From Ruegeria sp. HKCCSA071 (lineage in GTDB: Bacteria > Pseudomonadota > Alphaproteobacteria > Rhodobacterales > Rhodobacteraceae), in NCBI RefSeq assembly GCF_017872555.1, contig NZ_JAEDOX010000001.1, positions 62,001-126,000 on the forward strand: a stretch of 64,000 bases of DNA, in the 5' to 3' direction. The position numbers and the translations under genes are program-made. Below are positions 35,109 through 45,200 of the stretch, piece by piece; within the stretch, counting starts at the first letter, position 1, and each line of letters begins with the position of its first letter. Below the pieces are notes generated by a model. It was not told the origin of the DNA, ran no database searches, and saw only the letters and a list, made by a program, of their open reading frames with translations.

Positions 35109-36479
35109 ATGACAAAGGTGATGACATATCCGGCCCATTTTCGGGCTATTGCCGTTCTTGGCCTGCCACTGGTTGGCGGTCATCTGGCGCAATACGCAAT
35201 TGGTTTGACCGACACCATCATGCTGGGTTGGTACGGGGTCGAGGCGTTGGCGGCCGTTACCTTGGCCAACAGTTATTATTTCGTGTTGTTTTTGTTTGGT
35301 GCGGGGTTTGGCTGGGCCGTGATGCCCATGGTTGCCACAGCAGCGGCGGAAGGGGACGAAACCAGCATTCGCCGCTCGACCCGGATGGGTCTGTGGTTGT
35401 CGTTGCTGTATGCCGTGGTTGTCATGCCCTTGCTGTGGTGGTCCTATCCGATCCTGATCGCCATGAAGCAGGAACCGCAAGTTGCTGAAACCGCAGCCGA
35501 ATATCTGCGAGTTGCCGGTTGGGGATTGTTTCCGGCTCTCATTGTGATGGTGTTGAAAAGCTATCTGGCAGCATTGGAGCGAACACAGATCGTTTTATGG
35601 ATCACGATTGCGGCGGCGGCTGTGAACGGGCTGACCAATTATGCGCTGATCTTCGGCAACTGGGGCGCTCCCGAACTGGGCGTGACAGGGGCGGCAACCG
35701 CCTCGATTACGACACAAGTTGTTTCGCTGATCGCGGTCGTTATCTATGTGGTCCGGACGTTGCCGGAGCATAGCCTATTCCAACGGTTCTGGCGACCGGA
35801 TTGGGAGATGTTTGCCAGCGTATGGAAGCTGGGTGTACCCATCGGGTTGACCACATTGGCCGAAGTTTCACTGTTCGCGACTTCTGCGGTGATGATGGGC
35901 TGGCTGGGTCAAGTCCCGCTGGCTGCGCATGGGATCGCCCTGAACCTGGCTTCGGCCACATTCATGGTTCACCTGGGGTTATCAAATGCGGCGACCATCC
36001 GGGCTGGCAATGCGCTGGGCCGTCGGGACAGGGCGCATTTGGAAAAGGGCGCAATCTCTGTGACTGGCATGTCGCTGGTTATGTCAGTGGCAACCATCAT
36101 CCTGTTCCTGACTTGTGCCGAGCCTTTGATTTCCCTGTTCATGGAAGCAGATGATCCGCAGCGGGGACAAATCCTGACCATCGGAACCGGATTGCTTGCC
36201 GTGGCGGCGTTGTTTCAGCTGGTTGATGGCGCGCAGGTGATTGCGCTGGGCCTGTTGCGCGGGTTGCAGGATGCCAAGATCCCAATGGTCATGGCGGCGC
36301 TCAGCTATTGGGTCGTGGGGATTCCCGCGTCGTATTATTTCGGCTTTGTCCGTCATATGGACGGCATCGGCGTCTGGCTGGGGCTAGTGCTTGGTCTCGC
36401 CTTCGCGGCCGTGCTTCTCATGACCCGGTTCTGGATGCATTCGGTACAGCAGATACAGGCATCGGCCGAGCCTGCTTAG
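35109..36479 (+). CDS. MATE-family efflux transporter
   Basis: The protein of about 456 residues has twelve hydrophobic segments in two MatE halves, including LGLPLVGGHLAQYAIGLTD at the N-terminus and LGVPIGLTTLAEVSLFATS in the second half. Members use Na+ or H+ gradients to expel cationic drugs or metabolites. The start is uncertain among ATG 35097, 35109 and 35121; GGAG at 35103-35106 precedes the last two. The stop overlaps the convergent hypothetical gene by four bases. Confidence 0.88.
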   Translation: MTKVMTYPAHFRAIAVLGLPLVGGHLAQYAIGLTDTIMLGWYGVEALAAVTLANSYYFVLFLFGAGFGWAVMPMVATAAAEGDETSIRRSTRMGLWLSLLYAVVVMPLLWWSYPILIAMKQEPQVAETAAEYLRVAGWGLFPALIVMVLKSYLAALERTQIVLWITIAAAAVNGLTNYALIFGNWGAPELGVTGAATASITTQVVSLIAVVIYVVRTLPEHSLFQRFWRPDWEMFASVWKLGVPIGLTTLAEVSLFATSAVMMGWLGQVPLAAHGIALNLASATFMVHLGLSNAATIRAGNALGRRDRAHLEKGAISVTGMSLVMSVATIILFLTCAEPLISLFMEADDPQRGQILTIGTGLLAVAALFQLVDGAQVIALGLLRGLQDAKIPMVMAALSYWVVGIPASYYFGFVRHMDGIGVWLGLVLGLAFAAVLLMTRFWMHSVQQIQASAEPA

Positions 36480-36877
36480 TCTTTGTCCAGCCGATCTGCC
36501 TTTTTTCGTACTAGTACCGTACGCAGGTCGTGCATGGCCATCAGTAACCTGTCTGTCACATCCTCTAGCTGCGTGTCGCTTGCCTTGGACTGCGCCCATT
36601 GCGTGGTTAGGTTCAGATAGTCGACTGCGCGATGAATATCGTCGATGTCACGCTGGGCCAGCAGGGCCCGGCGCTCTTCCATCCATTGGGTAATTTCGGC
36701 CTGATCCCGGTCAGACAGCGTCCGCTGCCCGTGCGGCTTGACCTCGCCATTGCGGATATTGATGACGGCAATCTGGTCCATCTCGATCCGGCGCTGACGG
36801 TTTTCGGTATCGATCCGAAACACCGCAGCACCGTTTTCACGTATGCGAAAGTAATACTCGGGTAGTTCGGCGGTCAT
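36476..36877 (-). CDS. Conserved hypothetical protein coupled to aspartate aminotransferase gene
   Basis: Using the ATG at 36877, with GAGG eight bases upstream, the protein has 133 residues. It starts PEYYFRIRENGAAVFRIDTE and contains basic and acidic helical stretches (RDQAEITQWMEERRALLAQR) suggesting a coiled, soluble protein. I do not recognise a family. It begins 2 bases after the stop of the aminotransferase gene, so both are likely on one transcript. Confidence 0.65.
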   Translation of the reverse strand: MTAELPEYYFRIRENGAAVFRIDTENRQRRIEMDQIAVINIRNGEVKPHGQRTLSDRDQAEITQWMEERRALLAQRDIDDIHRAVDYLNLTTQWAQSKASDTQLEDVTDRLLMAMHDLRTVLVRKKADRLDKD

Positions 36878-36879
36878 GG

Positions 36880-38103
<1,224 letters not shown>

Positions 38104-38174
38104 TCAGCCTGACTGTCATAGGGTGCGCCCGAGTGACGATCAAGCCGTATAGATAAAGTGAATTGGAGACCCGA

Positions 38175-38567
38175 ATGAATGACGAAAACGACTGGTACGG
38201 TCCGGAATCTGCTACATTCGGAGACCGCCTGGCCGGCGCACGAGAAGCCGCGGGAATGACGCAAGCGCAACTGGCGCGGCGCCTTGGGGTCAAAAAGGCA
38301 ACAATTTCGGATTGGGAAAATGATTTGTCCGAGCCCCGGGCCAACAGGCTGTCAATGATGGCGGGCATGGTCAATGTCTCGATCATGTGGTTGTTGACCG
38401 GCGAGGGCGAAGGCATGGATGCGCCCGTGGATGAAGGCGAAGGCGGCATGGAACTGTCCTCGGCCGTGGCCGAACTGCGCGCCATTCGTGCGGAAATGCG
38501 CACATGTTCCGAACGCGCAGCGCGTCTGGAAAAGAAAATGCGTCAGATGCTGGAGCAGAAGAATTGA
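38175..38567 (+). CDS. XRE-family regulator with C-terminal coiled coil
   Basis: The ATG at 38175, after GGAG, yields 130 residues. The helix-turn-helix (FGDRLAGAREAAGMTQAQLA, then RLGVKKATISDWENDLSEP) is followed by a flexible acidic linker and a C-terminal coiled coil (AVAELRAIRAEMRTCSERAA) that should dimerise the protein. Its targets are unknown. The TTG start of sdhE overlaps its stop, so sdhE is translated from the same mRNA. Confidence 0.8.
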   Translation: MNDENDWYGPESATFGDRLAGAREAAGMTQAQLARRLGVKKATISDWENDLSEPRANRLSMMAGMVNVSIMWLLTGEGEGMDAPVDEGEGGMELSSAVAELRAIRAEMRTCSERAARLEKKMRQMLEQKN

Positions 38568-38821
38568 GCGAACCCCGGGATGTGCGCATCAAACGCATGC
38601 AAATGCGGTCGATGCGACGCGGCATCAAAGAGATGGACATTATCCTGTCAGCCTATGCCGGTCGCAATCTGGCCGACATGGATACCGCCGGGCTGGATGT
38701 CTATGACGCGCTGTTGCATGAAAATGACCAGGACCTTTATCAATGGGTCACAGGGCAGGTGCAGCCTCCGGCGCGATTTGCCAACCTGATTGCAGACATA
38801 GCGCAAACCTTTCAGAAATAA
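38564..38821 (+). CDS. sdhE: Succinate dehydrogenase assembly factor 2 (SdhE)
   Basis: This 85-residue protein attaches FAD to SdhA. The SdhE signature RSMRRGIKEMDIILSAYA and the central helix VYDALLHENDQDLYQWV are clear. The start is a TTG at 38564 overlapping the preceding stop: GGAG lies eight bases upstream and the reading frame gives the expected length. An internal GTG or ATG would cut into the conserved helix. The sdh genes themselves are not in this window. Confidence 0.88.
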   Translation: MSEPRDVRIKRMQMRSMRRGIKEMDIILSAYAGRNLADMDTAGLDVYDALLHENDQDLYQWVTGQVQPPARFANLIADIAQTFQK

Positions 38822-38899
38822 GGCAAAGTTCTGTTTAACCGATTTTTCGGAATTTCGGTTCATCGTGTGTCAAACAGCGCGACTGAATCGGAGGGTCGG

Positions 38900-39397
38900 A
38901 TGAGTATGGAAATGCAGGTCTCCACACCAGAGACCAAGGGCTTCATAGCCAGCTATCTTGAGGCGTTGGCCCTGGTGGAGCGTCTGCACCGGTTGTTGCT
39001 GGATGTCATCAAGGATGAGTTTGAGCGCGTCGGCGTTTTGGAAATCAATGCGGTTCAGGCGTTGTTGCTGTTCAATATCGGTGATCACGAAGTCACGGCA
39101 GGCGAACTGAAAAGCCGTGGATACTATCAAGGCAGCAATGTCAGCTATAACCTCAAGAAACTGGTTGAGATGGGCTACATGCACCACCAAAGATGCGAGA
39201 TTGACCGCCGTTCGGTTCGCGTGCGCCTGACGCCGCAAGGCAGGGAAATCCGCAATATCGTGTCCAAGCTGTTTGCGCGTCACGCAGAAGGTCTGCAAGG
39301 CAGGGGGGTGCTTGGGCTTGAAGGCATCGAGGATATCACCAGTTCGCTGCGTCGCGTCGAACGGTATTGGACGGATCAGATACGGTATATTTATTGA
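38900..39397 (+). CDS. ldtR: LdtR-type MarR-family regulator
   Basis: The 165-residue winged-helix protein begins at ATG 38900, six bases after GGAGG. The DNA-binding wing is SNVSYNLKKLVEMGYMHHQR followed by RRSVRVRLTPQGREI. The match is to LdtR, a MarR-group regulator known from Rhizobiales and Rhodobacterales that controls L,D-transpeptidase genes and envelope stress; its targets here are not visible. It ends exactly at the convergent DUF1194 gene stop. Confidence 0.78.
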   Translation: MSMEMQVSTPETKGFIASYLEALALVERLHRLLLDVIKDEFERVGVLEINAVQALLLFNIGDHEVTAGELKSRGYYQGSNVSYNLKKLVEMGYMHHQRCEIDRRSVRVRLTPQGREIRNIVSKLFARHAEGLQGRGVLGLEGIEDITSSLRRVERYWTDQIRYIY

Positions 39398-40111
39398 TCA
39401 GTGGCGGGCGTCAGACAGGACAAGGCTGTCCAACTCGCGAAGAAGTTTGCGGGTCATGGCCTCTTCATACGCTTCGAAGCCCAGCGCCACTTCTACGAAC
39501 GCGTTTGGCCCCAAAATGACCCAGGCTGAATAGTAAGCTGAAAGTTCACCGACCTGAACATATCTCCGATCACCTTCTTTCGGATCGTCGGCGCCGATCA
39601 CCAGCCCGTTAATTGTGATCCCGTCATGTCGCAAACTGGCTTTCACATCACGTGGATGCGGTCCGATGTTATGTTTGCCATCACCGGACAGATCCAGCGT
39701 ACGGCGCCAGCACCCCCTTTGCTGATCAAGCAGGGAAGAGCCAAATAACATGGCCGACCCTAGCGCCGTTCCCTGCGGCGCTGCGCTGCGCGAGGTTCGA
39801 ATCAAACGATCACTGATTGCGATCAGGTCGGCGGGGGACCGTACTTCTGTCCACTCCAGCAGCATCCGTTCATGTCCCCGCTCGCTCCATTCGTAGATCG
39901 CCAGACGCAAGGAGGTTGCACCGTCCGACAACATCAGCTGGCTGACTTCGGGGCGGCTCAGGGCCGACGCCAGCCCGTCCAGTTGCAGCCTGTACTCCCG
40001 GCTGTCGACCGAACCCGACACATCCAGCCCTAGCGCAAGGGCCTGGCGGCACTCGCCAAGGGCAGGTCCTGAAATCAGGCAAGCCAGAAAGACGATCACG
40101 CGACGTATCAT
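39398..40111 (-). CDS. DUF1194 von Willebrand A-like protein, copy 2
   Basis: The 237-residue exported protein has a signal peptide (VIVFLACLISGPALG) and a MIDAS-like motif LGLDVSGSVDSREY, then a second metal site in LDLSGDGKHNIGPHP and TINGLVIGAD. It is the second of two tandem paralogues; about a third of positions agree with copy 1. The ATG overlaps copy 1 stop by four bases (ATGA). Function is unknown; VWA proteins bind partner proteins through a divalent metal. Confidence 0.85.
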   Translation of the reverse strand: MIRRVIVFLACLISGPALGECRQALALGLDVSGSVDSREYRLQLDGLASALSRPEVSQLMLSDGATSLRLAIYEWSERGHERMLLEWTEVRSPADLIAISDRLIRTSRSAAPQGTALGSAMLFGSSLLDQQRGCWRRTLDLSGDGKHNIGPHPRDVKASLRHDGITINGLVIGADDPKEGDRRYVQVGELSAYYSAWVILGPNAFVEVALGFEAYEEAMTRKLLRELDSLVLSDARH

Positions 40112-40809
40112 GGGCCTTCAATCCGCAATGCTCCGATTTGCAGACCGCTCAGTTCTCGTTTCAGTTTCTTTCGCATGGCGCGCTCGAAATCTTCAAACCC
40201 GGTGGCAATTTCCAAAAAGGCGCCGGGCCCGTGCAGGACGTTATTTTCGAAGAAAGGGATCAAGAACAACTCTCCCTCGAAATCCGCCGCGTTGATCACA
40301 AGCCCATTCACGACAGTGTTTTGGAAGGGAAAGTGCCGATAGGCGATCTGCGGCCCATAGCCATCGTTGTTCGTGCCGTCGCCGGACAGGTCAATGGTTT
40401 GAAACAAGCATTGCGGCGCTTGCTCCATAAGACTTGCACCGTATGCCAACGCATAGCCCATAGCTGTTGCCGATCCGCCGTCAGATCGGACGGATTGGCT
40501 GACCTGGCTGGATGCGAACAGCAGATCACCAACGTCATCGATCATTGTCCAGTTCAGGACGACATTTTGGGTTGAGCGGCCACTCCACTCATATACCGCC
40601 AGGGCAACGGGCATCGGTGAAGAAAAGAAGGCCTCTTGCACTTCGGGTGCAATCAAGGCGGCGGCTAACCCCTGCCGTTGCAACACATCTTCGGCCTCAT
40701 CGACTGAAACGGAAATATCCATCGCCAAGGCCAGCGCCAAGCGACATTGCTCGGCCTTGACAGGGCTGGCCTGAACGACCAGCCCAAACGCTATCAGCCA
40801 ACGGATCAC
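40108..40809 (-). CDS. DUF1194 von Willebrand A-like protein, copy 1
   Basis: The 233-residue exported protein has a signal peptide (LIAFGLVVQASPVKA) and MIDAS-like motif LAMDISVSVDEAED, then IDLSGDGTNNDGYGP and VVNGLVINAAD. The layout equals that of the following gene, so this is a tandem duplication. A GTG start at 40809 overlaps the gloA stop (GTGA). Both paralogues and gloA form one operon. Confidence 0.85.
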   Translation of the reverse strand: MIRWLIAFGLVVQASPVKAEQCRLALALAMDISVSVDEAEDVLQRQGLAAALIAPEVQEAFFSSPMPVALAVYEWSGRSTQNVVLNWTMIDDVGDLLFASSQVSQSVRSDGGSATAMGYALAYGASLMEQAPQCLFQTIDLSGDGTNNDGYGPQIAYRHFPFQNTVVNGLVINAADFEGELFLIPFFENNVLHGPGAFLEIATGFEDFERAMRKKLKRELSGLQIGALRIEGP

Positions 40810-41234
40810 CAGTGACCACTGCTCTCCATGCTGGCCCAGGGTTCGGCTGGTTCGAGTGCTTCGCCATTCTGCAAAAGCTCAACCGAGATATTGTCGGGCG
40901 ATCGAACGAAAGCCATGCGACCATCCCTTGGCGGGCGATTGATCGTAACGCCGTTGTTCTGAAGATGTTGGCAAACCTCGTAGATATTATCGACACCGTA
41001 GGCCAGATGGCCGAAGTGACGGCTGTCGGCGGGCAACTCGTCATCGCCGTCCCAATTGTACGTCAACTCGATCGGCGCGTCTTCTTGTCCCGGAGGGGCC
41101 ATGAAGATCAGAGAAAATCGCCCGGCTTCACTGTCATACCGGCGTGTTTCTTTCAGACCCAGAAGCTCGTAAAACGCCATGGATTTTTCCAGATCCTTCA
41201 CGCGGACCATGGTGTGAAGATATTTCAGCGCCAT
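40806..41234 (-). CDS. gloA: Lactoylglutathione lyase (glyoxalase I)
   Basis: From ATG 41234, nine bases after AAGGA, the 142-residue protein is a VOC-fold enzyme. It has the N-terminal [19 protein letters not shown] and the metal ligands in FGHLAYGVD and ISVELLQNG. It isomerises the hemithioacetal of methylglyoxal and glutathione to lactoylglutathione. It is the first gene of an operon with two DUF1194 genes. An in-frame ATG nine bases upstream is too close to the ribosome binding site. Confidence 0.9.
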   Translation of the reverse strand: MALKYLHTMVRVKDLEKSMAFYELLGLKETRRYDSEAGRFSLIFMAPPGQEDAPIELTYNWDGDDELPADSRHFGHLAYGVDNIYEVCQHLQNNGVTINRPPRDGRMAFVRSPDNISVELLQNGEALEPAEPWASMESSGHW

Positions 41235-41410
41235 TTCGGCCATCCTTTTTCGACTCACATTGCCAAGAGCTTAGCGCTCCGCCTCGATGTGTCGATAGAG
41301 CCCTCAGCAGCAATTTGTTTTTTGCGTCCGCTGCGGCATATATCGCGGTTCCTGTGCCGGGATCGGCGATATATAGTAGTAGGCGACTCATTGCCAGAAA
41401 GGAAGATTCG

Positions 41411-42319
41411 ATGCCGCTGTCCCCTGATCAACAGGCCGAGATCGACGCGCAACGCGCGCAATCGCATCCCACGCGTCGAGTTGTCTCGGCGGGAATGGAA
41501 GACCACCTGTACACAGCGCATCAGGTCCTGGATCATGGCTTTGTCCGCGTGATCGACTATATGGGGGACGATGCCGCCATCTGTCAGGCTGCGCGCGTTT
41601 CATACGGCAAAGGCACCAAATCCGTCCAGAATGATGAAGGGTTGATCCGGTATCTGATGCGGCACTGGCATTCGACGCCTTTCGAAATGTGCGAAGTCAA
41701 ATTGCATGTGAAATTGCCAGTATTCGTGGCGCGGCAGTGGATCCGGCACCGGACCGCCAATGTGAATGAATACTCGGCACGGTATTCAATTCTGGATCGC
41801 GAGTTTTATATTCCCGCCCCTGAACATGTGGCGGCACAGTCCGAAGTGAACAATCAGGGCCGTGGGGCAACGTTGGAAGGCGAAGAGGCCGCGCGCGTAT
41901 TGGAAACCCTTAAGGCGGACAGCACACGCTGCTACGACAATTACGAATCCATGATCAGCCAGGACGGGCAACAGGGGCTTGCACGTGAACTGGCCCGCAT
42001 GAACCTACCCGCAAACGTTTATACGCAGTGGTATTGGAAGGTGGACCTGCACAATCTGTTCCACTTCCTGCGCCTGCGGGCCGACCCGCATGCTCAGTAT
42101 GAAATTCGCGTTTATGCCGAAGCGATGTGCAAGATCGTCGCTGATTGGGTGCCGTTTGCGTATAAGGCGTTCGAGGATTACCGGCTGGGTGCGGTGAACC
42201 TGTCTGCCCAGATGGTCGAAAGCCTGCAACGCATGCTGGCAGGTGAGGCGGTCACGCAGGAAAACTCGGGGATGACAGCGCGCGAATGGCGTGAGTTCGA
42301 GGCGATCATTCGTAAATAG
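41411..42319 (+). CDS. thyX: Flavin-dependent thymidylate synthase ThyX
   Basis: The 302-residue enzyme makes dTMP using FAD and NADPH. The ThyX motif [15 protein letters not shown] spans residues 112-126, with the usual Arg-His-Arg-x7-Ser. The ATG at 41411 has AAGGAAG eight bases upstream; the longer open frame from 41144 overlaps gloA and is not used. Sequence between gloA and thyX, about 175 bases, is a divergent promoter region. Confidence 0.95.
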   Translation: MPLSPDQQAEIDAQRAQSHPTRRVVSAGMEDHLYTAHQVLDHGFVRVIDYMGDDAAICQAARVSYGKGTKSVQNDEGLIRYLMRHWHSTPFEMCEVKLHVKLPVFVARQWIRHRTANVNEYSARYSILDREFYIPAPEHVAAQSEVNNQGRGATLEGEEAARVLETLKADSTRCYDNYESMISQDGQQGLARELARMNLPANVYTQWYWKVDLHNLFHFLRLRADPHAQYEIRVYAEAMCKIVADWVPFAYKAFEDYRLGAVNLSAQMVESLQRMLAGEAVTQENSGMTAREWREFEAIIRK

Positions 42320-42380
42320 AACCGACAAGCTGCATAGCTTTTGTCTATACGTGTCGTCATGGAATTGTTACACTTGTTCC

Positions 42381-42689
42381 ATGGCCCGCGTTTTGCATCT
42401 TGCTCTGTTTTGTCTGTTTCTTGGTCTTGCCCTGCCTGCGCAGGCCGAGTCACCCATAGCCGAGGTTTTGTGCGAACCGACGCCCTGGTTGCACCAGAAA
42501 CTGGAAAGGCAGTTCGGAGCGCGGCGCGTCGCATCGGGTGTTCGCGGGCCGGAACAGATTATGGAAGTCTGGGCAAGTCAGCACGGAGACTGGACCATGG
42601 TTGTCACCTACGCGACAGGCACATCCTGCATCGTTGCCATGGGCGAAAACTGGAACACCCACGCCGACGCCAAGCCCGCGCGAGGGTAA
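42381..42689 (+). CDS. Small exported hypothetical protein
   Basis: The 102-residue protein starts at ATG 42381 with a signal peptide (VLHLALFCLFLGLALPAQA). The mature part has two cysteines (EVLCEPTPWL and TSCIVAMG) that could form a disulfide in the periplasm. I recognise no named family. It follows thyX by 61 bases and converges on the cold-shock gene. Confidence 0.65.
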   Translation: MARVLHLALFCLFLGLALPAQAESPIAEVLCEPTPWLHQKLERQFGARRVASGVRGPEQIMEVWASQHGDWTMVVTYATGTSCIVAMGENWNTHADAKPARG

Positions 42690-42711
42690 TGGAACGAAAC
42701 CGGTGGGGGAT

Positions 42712-42739
42712 GGATAACGGCCGGAAATTGGCCGTCATC
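42712..42739. terminator. Inverted repeat between convergent genes
   Basis: GGAT-ACGGCC pairs with GGCCGT-ATCC around GGAAATT with one unpaired base on each side. It lies between the ends of the exported small protein and the cold-shock gene and may terminate both. Confidence 0.55.
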
Positions 42740-42773
42740 CTTAATGATCTACCGCGTGTTTAGCGGGATATTG

Positions 42774-42980
42774 TTACAGTGGTTTCAAATCAGCTGCCAT
42801 TTGGCGGCCGTCGCGTCCGTCCTGCAACTCGTACGAAACTTTTTGGTTGTCTGCGAGTCCGGTGAGGCCGGACCGTTCTACGGCCGAGATATGTACAAAC
42901 ACATCTTTGCCCCCTTCGTCAGGGGCAATAAATCCATAGCCTTTGGTGGTATTGAACCATTTCACGGTGCCGGTTGGCAT
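42774..42980 (-). CDS. Cold-shock domain protein
   Basis: The 68-residue single cold-shock domain has RNP1 KGYGFI and RNP2 DVFVHI, and the start GTVKWFNTTKG. It binds single-stranded RNA and DNA as an RNA chaperone. About 210 bases of non-coding sequence precede it on the minus strand, room for the long leader that such genes often use for cold control. Confidence 0.93.
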   Translation of the reverse strand: MPTGTVKWFNTTKGYGFIAPDEGGKDVFVHISAVERSGLTGLADNQKVSYELQDGRDGRQMAADLKPL

Positions 42981-43194
42981 GTCCCGTGTCTCCTTCTACT
43001 TACGCATTGTCCCACAAATTGGTGGGGGCTGTGGTCAGCGTCACCACGAAAAAGATGTTTTGGCACTGGCTGAACAGTCCAATTCGTGTGTTTCGCCTTT
43101 TTCAACATTGCACGGTGAAGTAAAAAATCAAGAATAACCGCAAGAAGCGGGCAAGATTGCTTAAAATCAAAGCATAGGCAGGAGCGTCAAAGAC

Positions 43195-43512
43195 ATGCAA
43201 CTTTATGGATTGAAAAATTGTGACACCTGTCGCAAAGCATTGAAATCGCTGCCAGACGTCAAATTTTCTGATGTGCGCAGCGACGGCGTTCCGGATTCGG
43301 TGCTGTCCCAGGCTTTTGCCGAGTTCGGCAATGACTTGCTTAATACCAGATCGACAACATGGCGCGGATTGGACGAAACCCAGCGTGCCAAGGCCCCTTT
43401 GGAGCTTTTGAAAGAGCACCCGACCCTGATGAAACGCCCATTGATCGAAGTCGATGGCAGGCTGTTGTTGGGTTGGACAGCTGAAACCCGTGCTCAGCTT
43501 GGCATTTCCTGA
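43195..43512 (+). CDS. ArsC/Spx/YffB-family thioredoxin-fold protein
   Basis: This 105-residue protein has the CxxC motif in LKNCDTCRKAL near residue 9 and the conserved RPLIEVDGRLLLGW later. Members include arsenate reductases (ArsC), Spx regulators and the uncharacterised YffB branch. Lack of an arsenic gene neighbourhood and the short length favour the YffB type. AGGAG lies ten bases before the ATG. Confidence 0.85.
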   Translation: MQLYGLKNCDTCRKALKSLPDVKFSDVRSDGVPDSVLSQAFAEFGNDLLNTRSTTWRGLDETQRAKAPLELLKEHPTLMKRPLIEVDGRLLLGWTAETRAQLGIS

Positions 43513-43553
43513 ACGGGTGCTTATCTGCGTGAAAGCTACGATGAGGATTTTCA

Positions 43554-43922
43554 ATGCGTAATGCCGCAATGCTATTGGGTGTAATCGCCGGGTTGATCGG
43601 TATGATCGTCGGGTTCTTCGGCTATGCGAAGGTGGTCGTGGTTGAGCATGTCGGCGAGATTGACGGAGTTCTAAGCCAGGTCGACAATCCCGATATGGTG
43701 CAAGCCATTTCGATTATCGCGCCCTTGCTTGCAATCGCGGGTGGGGCCATGGCGCCAGCGCGCGCGTTGATAGCCGGGGTTTTGTTGCTGGTGTCAGCGG
43801 CTGCGATGTACTACGCCTTTGGTTTTGGTGTTTTCACCATGTTCCCGATCACATTTGCCGGGATCGCCGGGATACTTGGGCTGGCCGCGGGAAAACCGGA
43901 CCAGCCCAAGGCGCATTTCTAA
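43554..43922 (+). CDS. Small integral membrane protein
   Basis: The 122-residue protein has four hydrophobic segments (LLGVIAGLIGMIVGFFGYA, AISIIAPLLAIAGGAM, ALIAGVLLLVSAAAMYYAF and FPITFAGIAGILGLAAG). I recognise no family. It converges directly on the doxX gene of the bufferin cluster, with 1 base between stops. Confidence 0.65.
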   Translation: MRNAAMLLGVIAGLIGMIVGFFGYAKVVVVEHVGEIDGVLSQVDNPDMVQAISIIAPLLAIAGGAMAPARALIAGVLLLVSAAAMYYAFGFGVFTMFPITFAGIAGILGLAAGKPDQPKAHF

Positions 43923-43923
43923 G

Positions 43924-44442
43924 TTACTTAAGGCGCACTATCCGGTCGAGCGAGATAGGCCCTGCGCCGTTGATGACGATCACCAGCATCAGGAAGGTCC
44001 ACATTGTGCGCTGATCCATCAGGGACGGCGCGGCGTCGAACAAGCTGCCCAGTTTCACGCCATGGCCGGTGACGTCGACAAGGGTCTGCACCCAGATAAA
44101 ACCCATCATGCCCAAAGCCGCCAGACGCGAGAACAGCCCAACCAGAAGAAGTGCCGGGAGCACAAATTCGGCAACCGTTCCCATGAAGATGACGATGCGT
44201 TGGAAGAACGTCATTTGGGACACGTCATACAGAACAGCCTCGGCCGCTTTGGGGAATATCTGACCAAAGGCACCTGCCGAAGGCGAAAAGATCGATCCGT
44301 CGATCTTCAGCATGGCCGAGTTCCAGTAATAGACCAGAAGAACCGCAACAAAGACCAGCCGTGCCAGCGTAGGGGTCAACCAGCCAGAGGCAAGGTCCAG
44401 TTTTCCCATGGTGTTATTGTAGGTTGAGATCAAAGCAGTCAT
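43924..44442 (-). CDS. DoxX-family membrane protein of the bufferin cluster
   Basis: The 172-residue protein has four transmembrane segments and the DoxX-type pattern (TPTLARLVFVAVLLVYYW, VAEFVLPALLLVGLFSRLAAL). Its ATG overlaps the stop of the DUF2063 gene by four bases, so it is the last gene of a four-gene operon. A DoxX gene closes similar DUF2282-DUF692-DUF2063 clusters, including the metal-induced gig operon of Cupriavidus. A part in membrane-linked electron supply is possible but unproven. Confidence 0.82.
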   Translation of the reverse strand: MTALISTYNNTMGKLDLASGWLTPTLARLVFVAVLLVYYWNSAMLKIDGSIFSPSAGAFGQIFPKAAEAVLYDVSQMTFFQRIVIFMGTVAEFVLPALLLVGLFSRLAALGMMGFIWVQTLVDVTGHGVKLGSLFDAAPSLMDQRTMWTFLMLVIVINGAGPISLDRIVRLK

Positions 44443-45200
44443 GTCTCGGGCCTTTCGATAGTCACAGAGGTTATTGCACCGCCCTGCAACAGCAGTGCCA
44501 GAGTGGTTCCAAGATCAAATTCAGTCAGTTTGGCAGTCGTTTTTTCATATGCGTCACCGATTGTGTCACCGTCCTGCATACAGGCGATCCAGTCTGCACC
44601 ACCCGCTGGAAGTGGATTGGGTGTGGGATCGAATTCGGCGCGGGTGATCAACACGTCCTCTGCGCCGGCATTCGGTTTCGGTGCGTTCTCTTCGCTGTTA
44701 AATCGCCAGATCGCGAAAATTGGCCAGTCTGAGCGGATCACCTGCATGGCCGGTGCAAACTGCAACCGGGCCTGCATGACCTGTTCGGGTTCGACGGCTA
44801 GAACATCTGCCGGTGCAGGTTCGCTGTCGGCGGCGTGGTAGGACTTGCGCAAGGCAATCTCCAACCGGGCCACGTCCGGCAGGTATCCAAGATGGGCAAG
44901 TTGGGGCATTCCTGCCAGAAAATCAGGAAACGCCTCGCCATAAAACATCATCAGTGGAGAGGAGGGCGGGTGCTGACGCAGGAATATCCCGGCCAACCCA
45001 TCCATGTTCTGCGCCCCTATCAATTTGGCAATCACAGGAAACGCCTGATGCATCGCTTCGGTCAGCGACACCGCAACGTTGTTACGGTAAACGCTGAACC
45101 TGCGACCGGCCGGTCGCGTACCGCCGTCCAGCAATCCACCGGGAACGGGCGCTGACGCATCCATCATGGCCGCGCGGAATTCAGATTGAGAAACGCTCAT
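44439..45200 (-). CDS. bufC: DUF2063 partner protein (BufC-like)
   Basis: The 253-residue protein has the N-terminal DUF2063 domain (SEFRAAMMDASAPVPGGL, RRFSVYRNNVAVSLTEAM, FPVIAKLIGAQNMDGL) that in bufferin clusters binds the DUF692 enzyme and the precursor. In related multinuclear iron oxygenase systems such partners deliver the substrate. It overlaps both neighbours by four bases. The older label of putative DNA-binding protein has no support here. Confidence 0.85.
   Translation of the reverse strand: MSVSQSEFRAAMMDASAPVPGGLLDGGTRPAGRRFSVYRNNVAVSLTEAMHQAFPVIAKLIGAQNMDGLAGIFLRQHPPSSPLMMFYGEAFPDFLAGMPQLAHLGYLPDVARLEIALRKSYHAADSEPAPADVLAVEPEQVMQARLQFAPAMQVIRSDWPIFAIWRFNSEENAPKPNAGAEDVLITRAEFDPTPNPLPAGGADWIACMQDGDTIGDAYEKTTAKLTEFDLGTTLALLLQGGAITSVTIERPET

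Noticed and set aside
44439..45200. DNA-binding protein annotation of the DUF2063 gene
   Set aside because: The historical label has no sequence support; genomic context identifies a BufC-like partner of the DUF692 enzyme.
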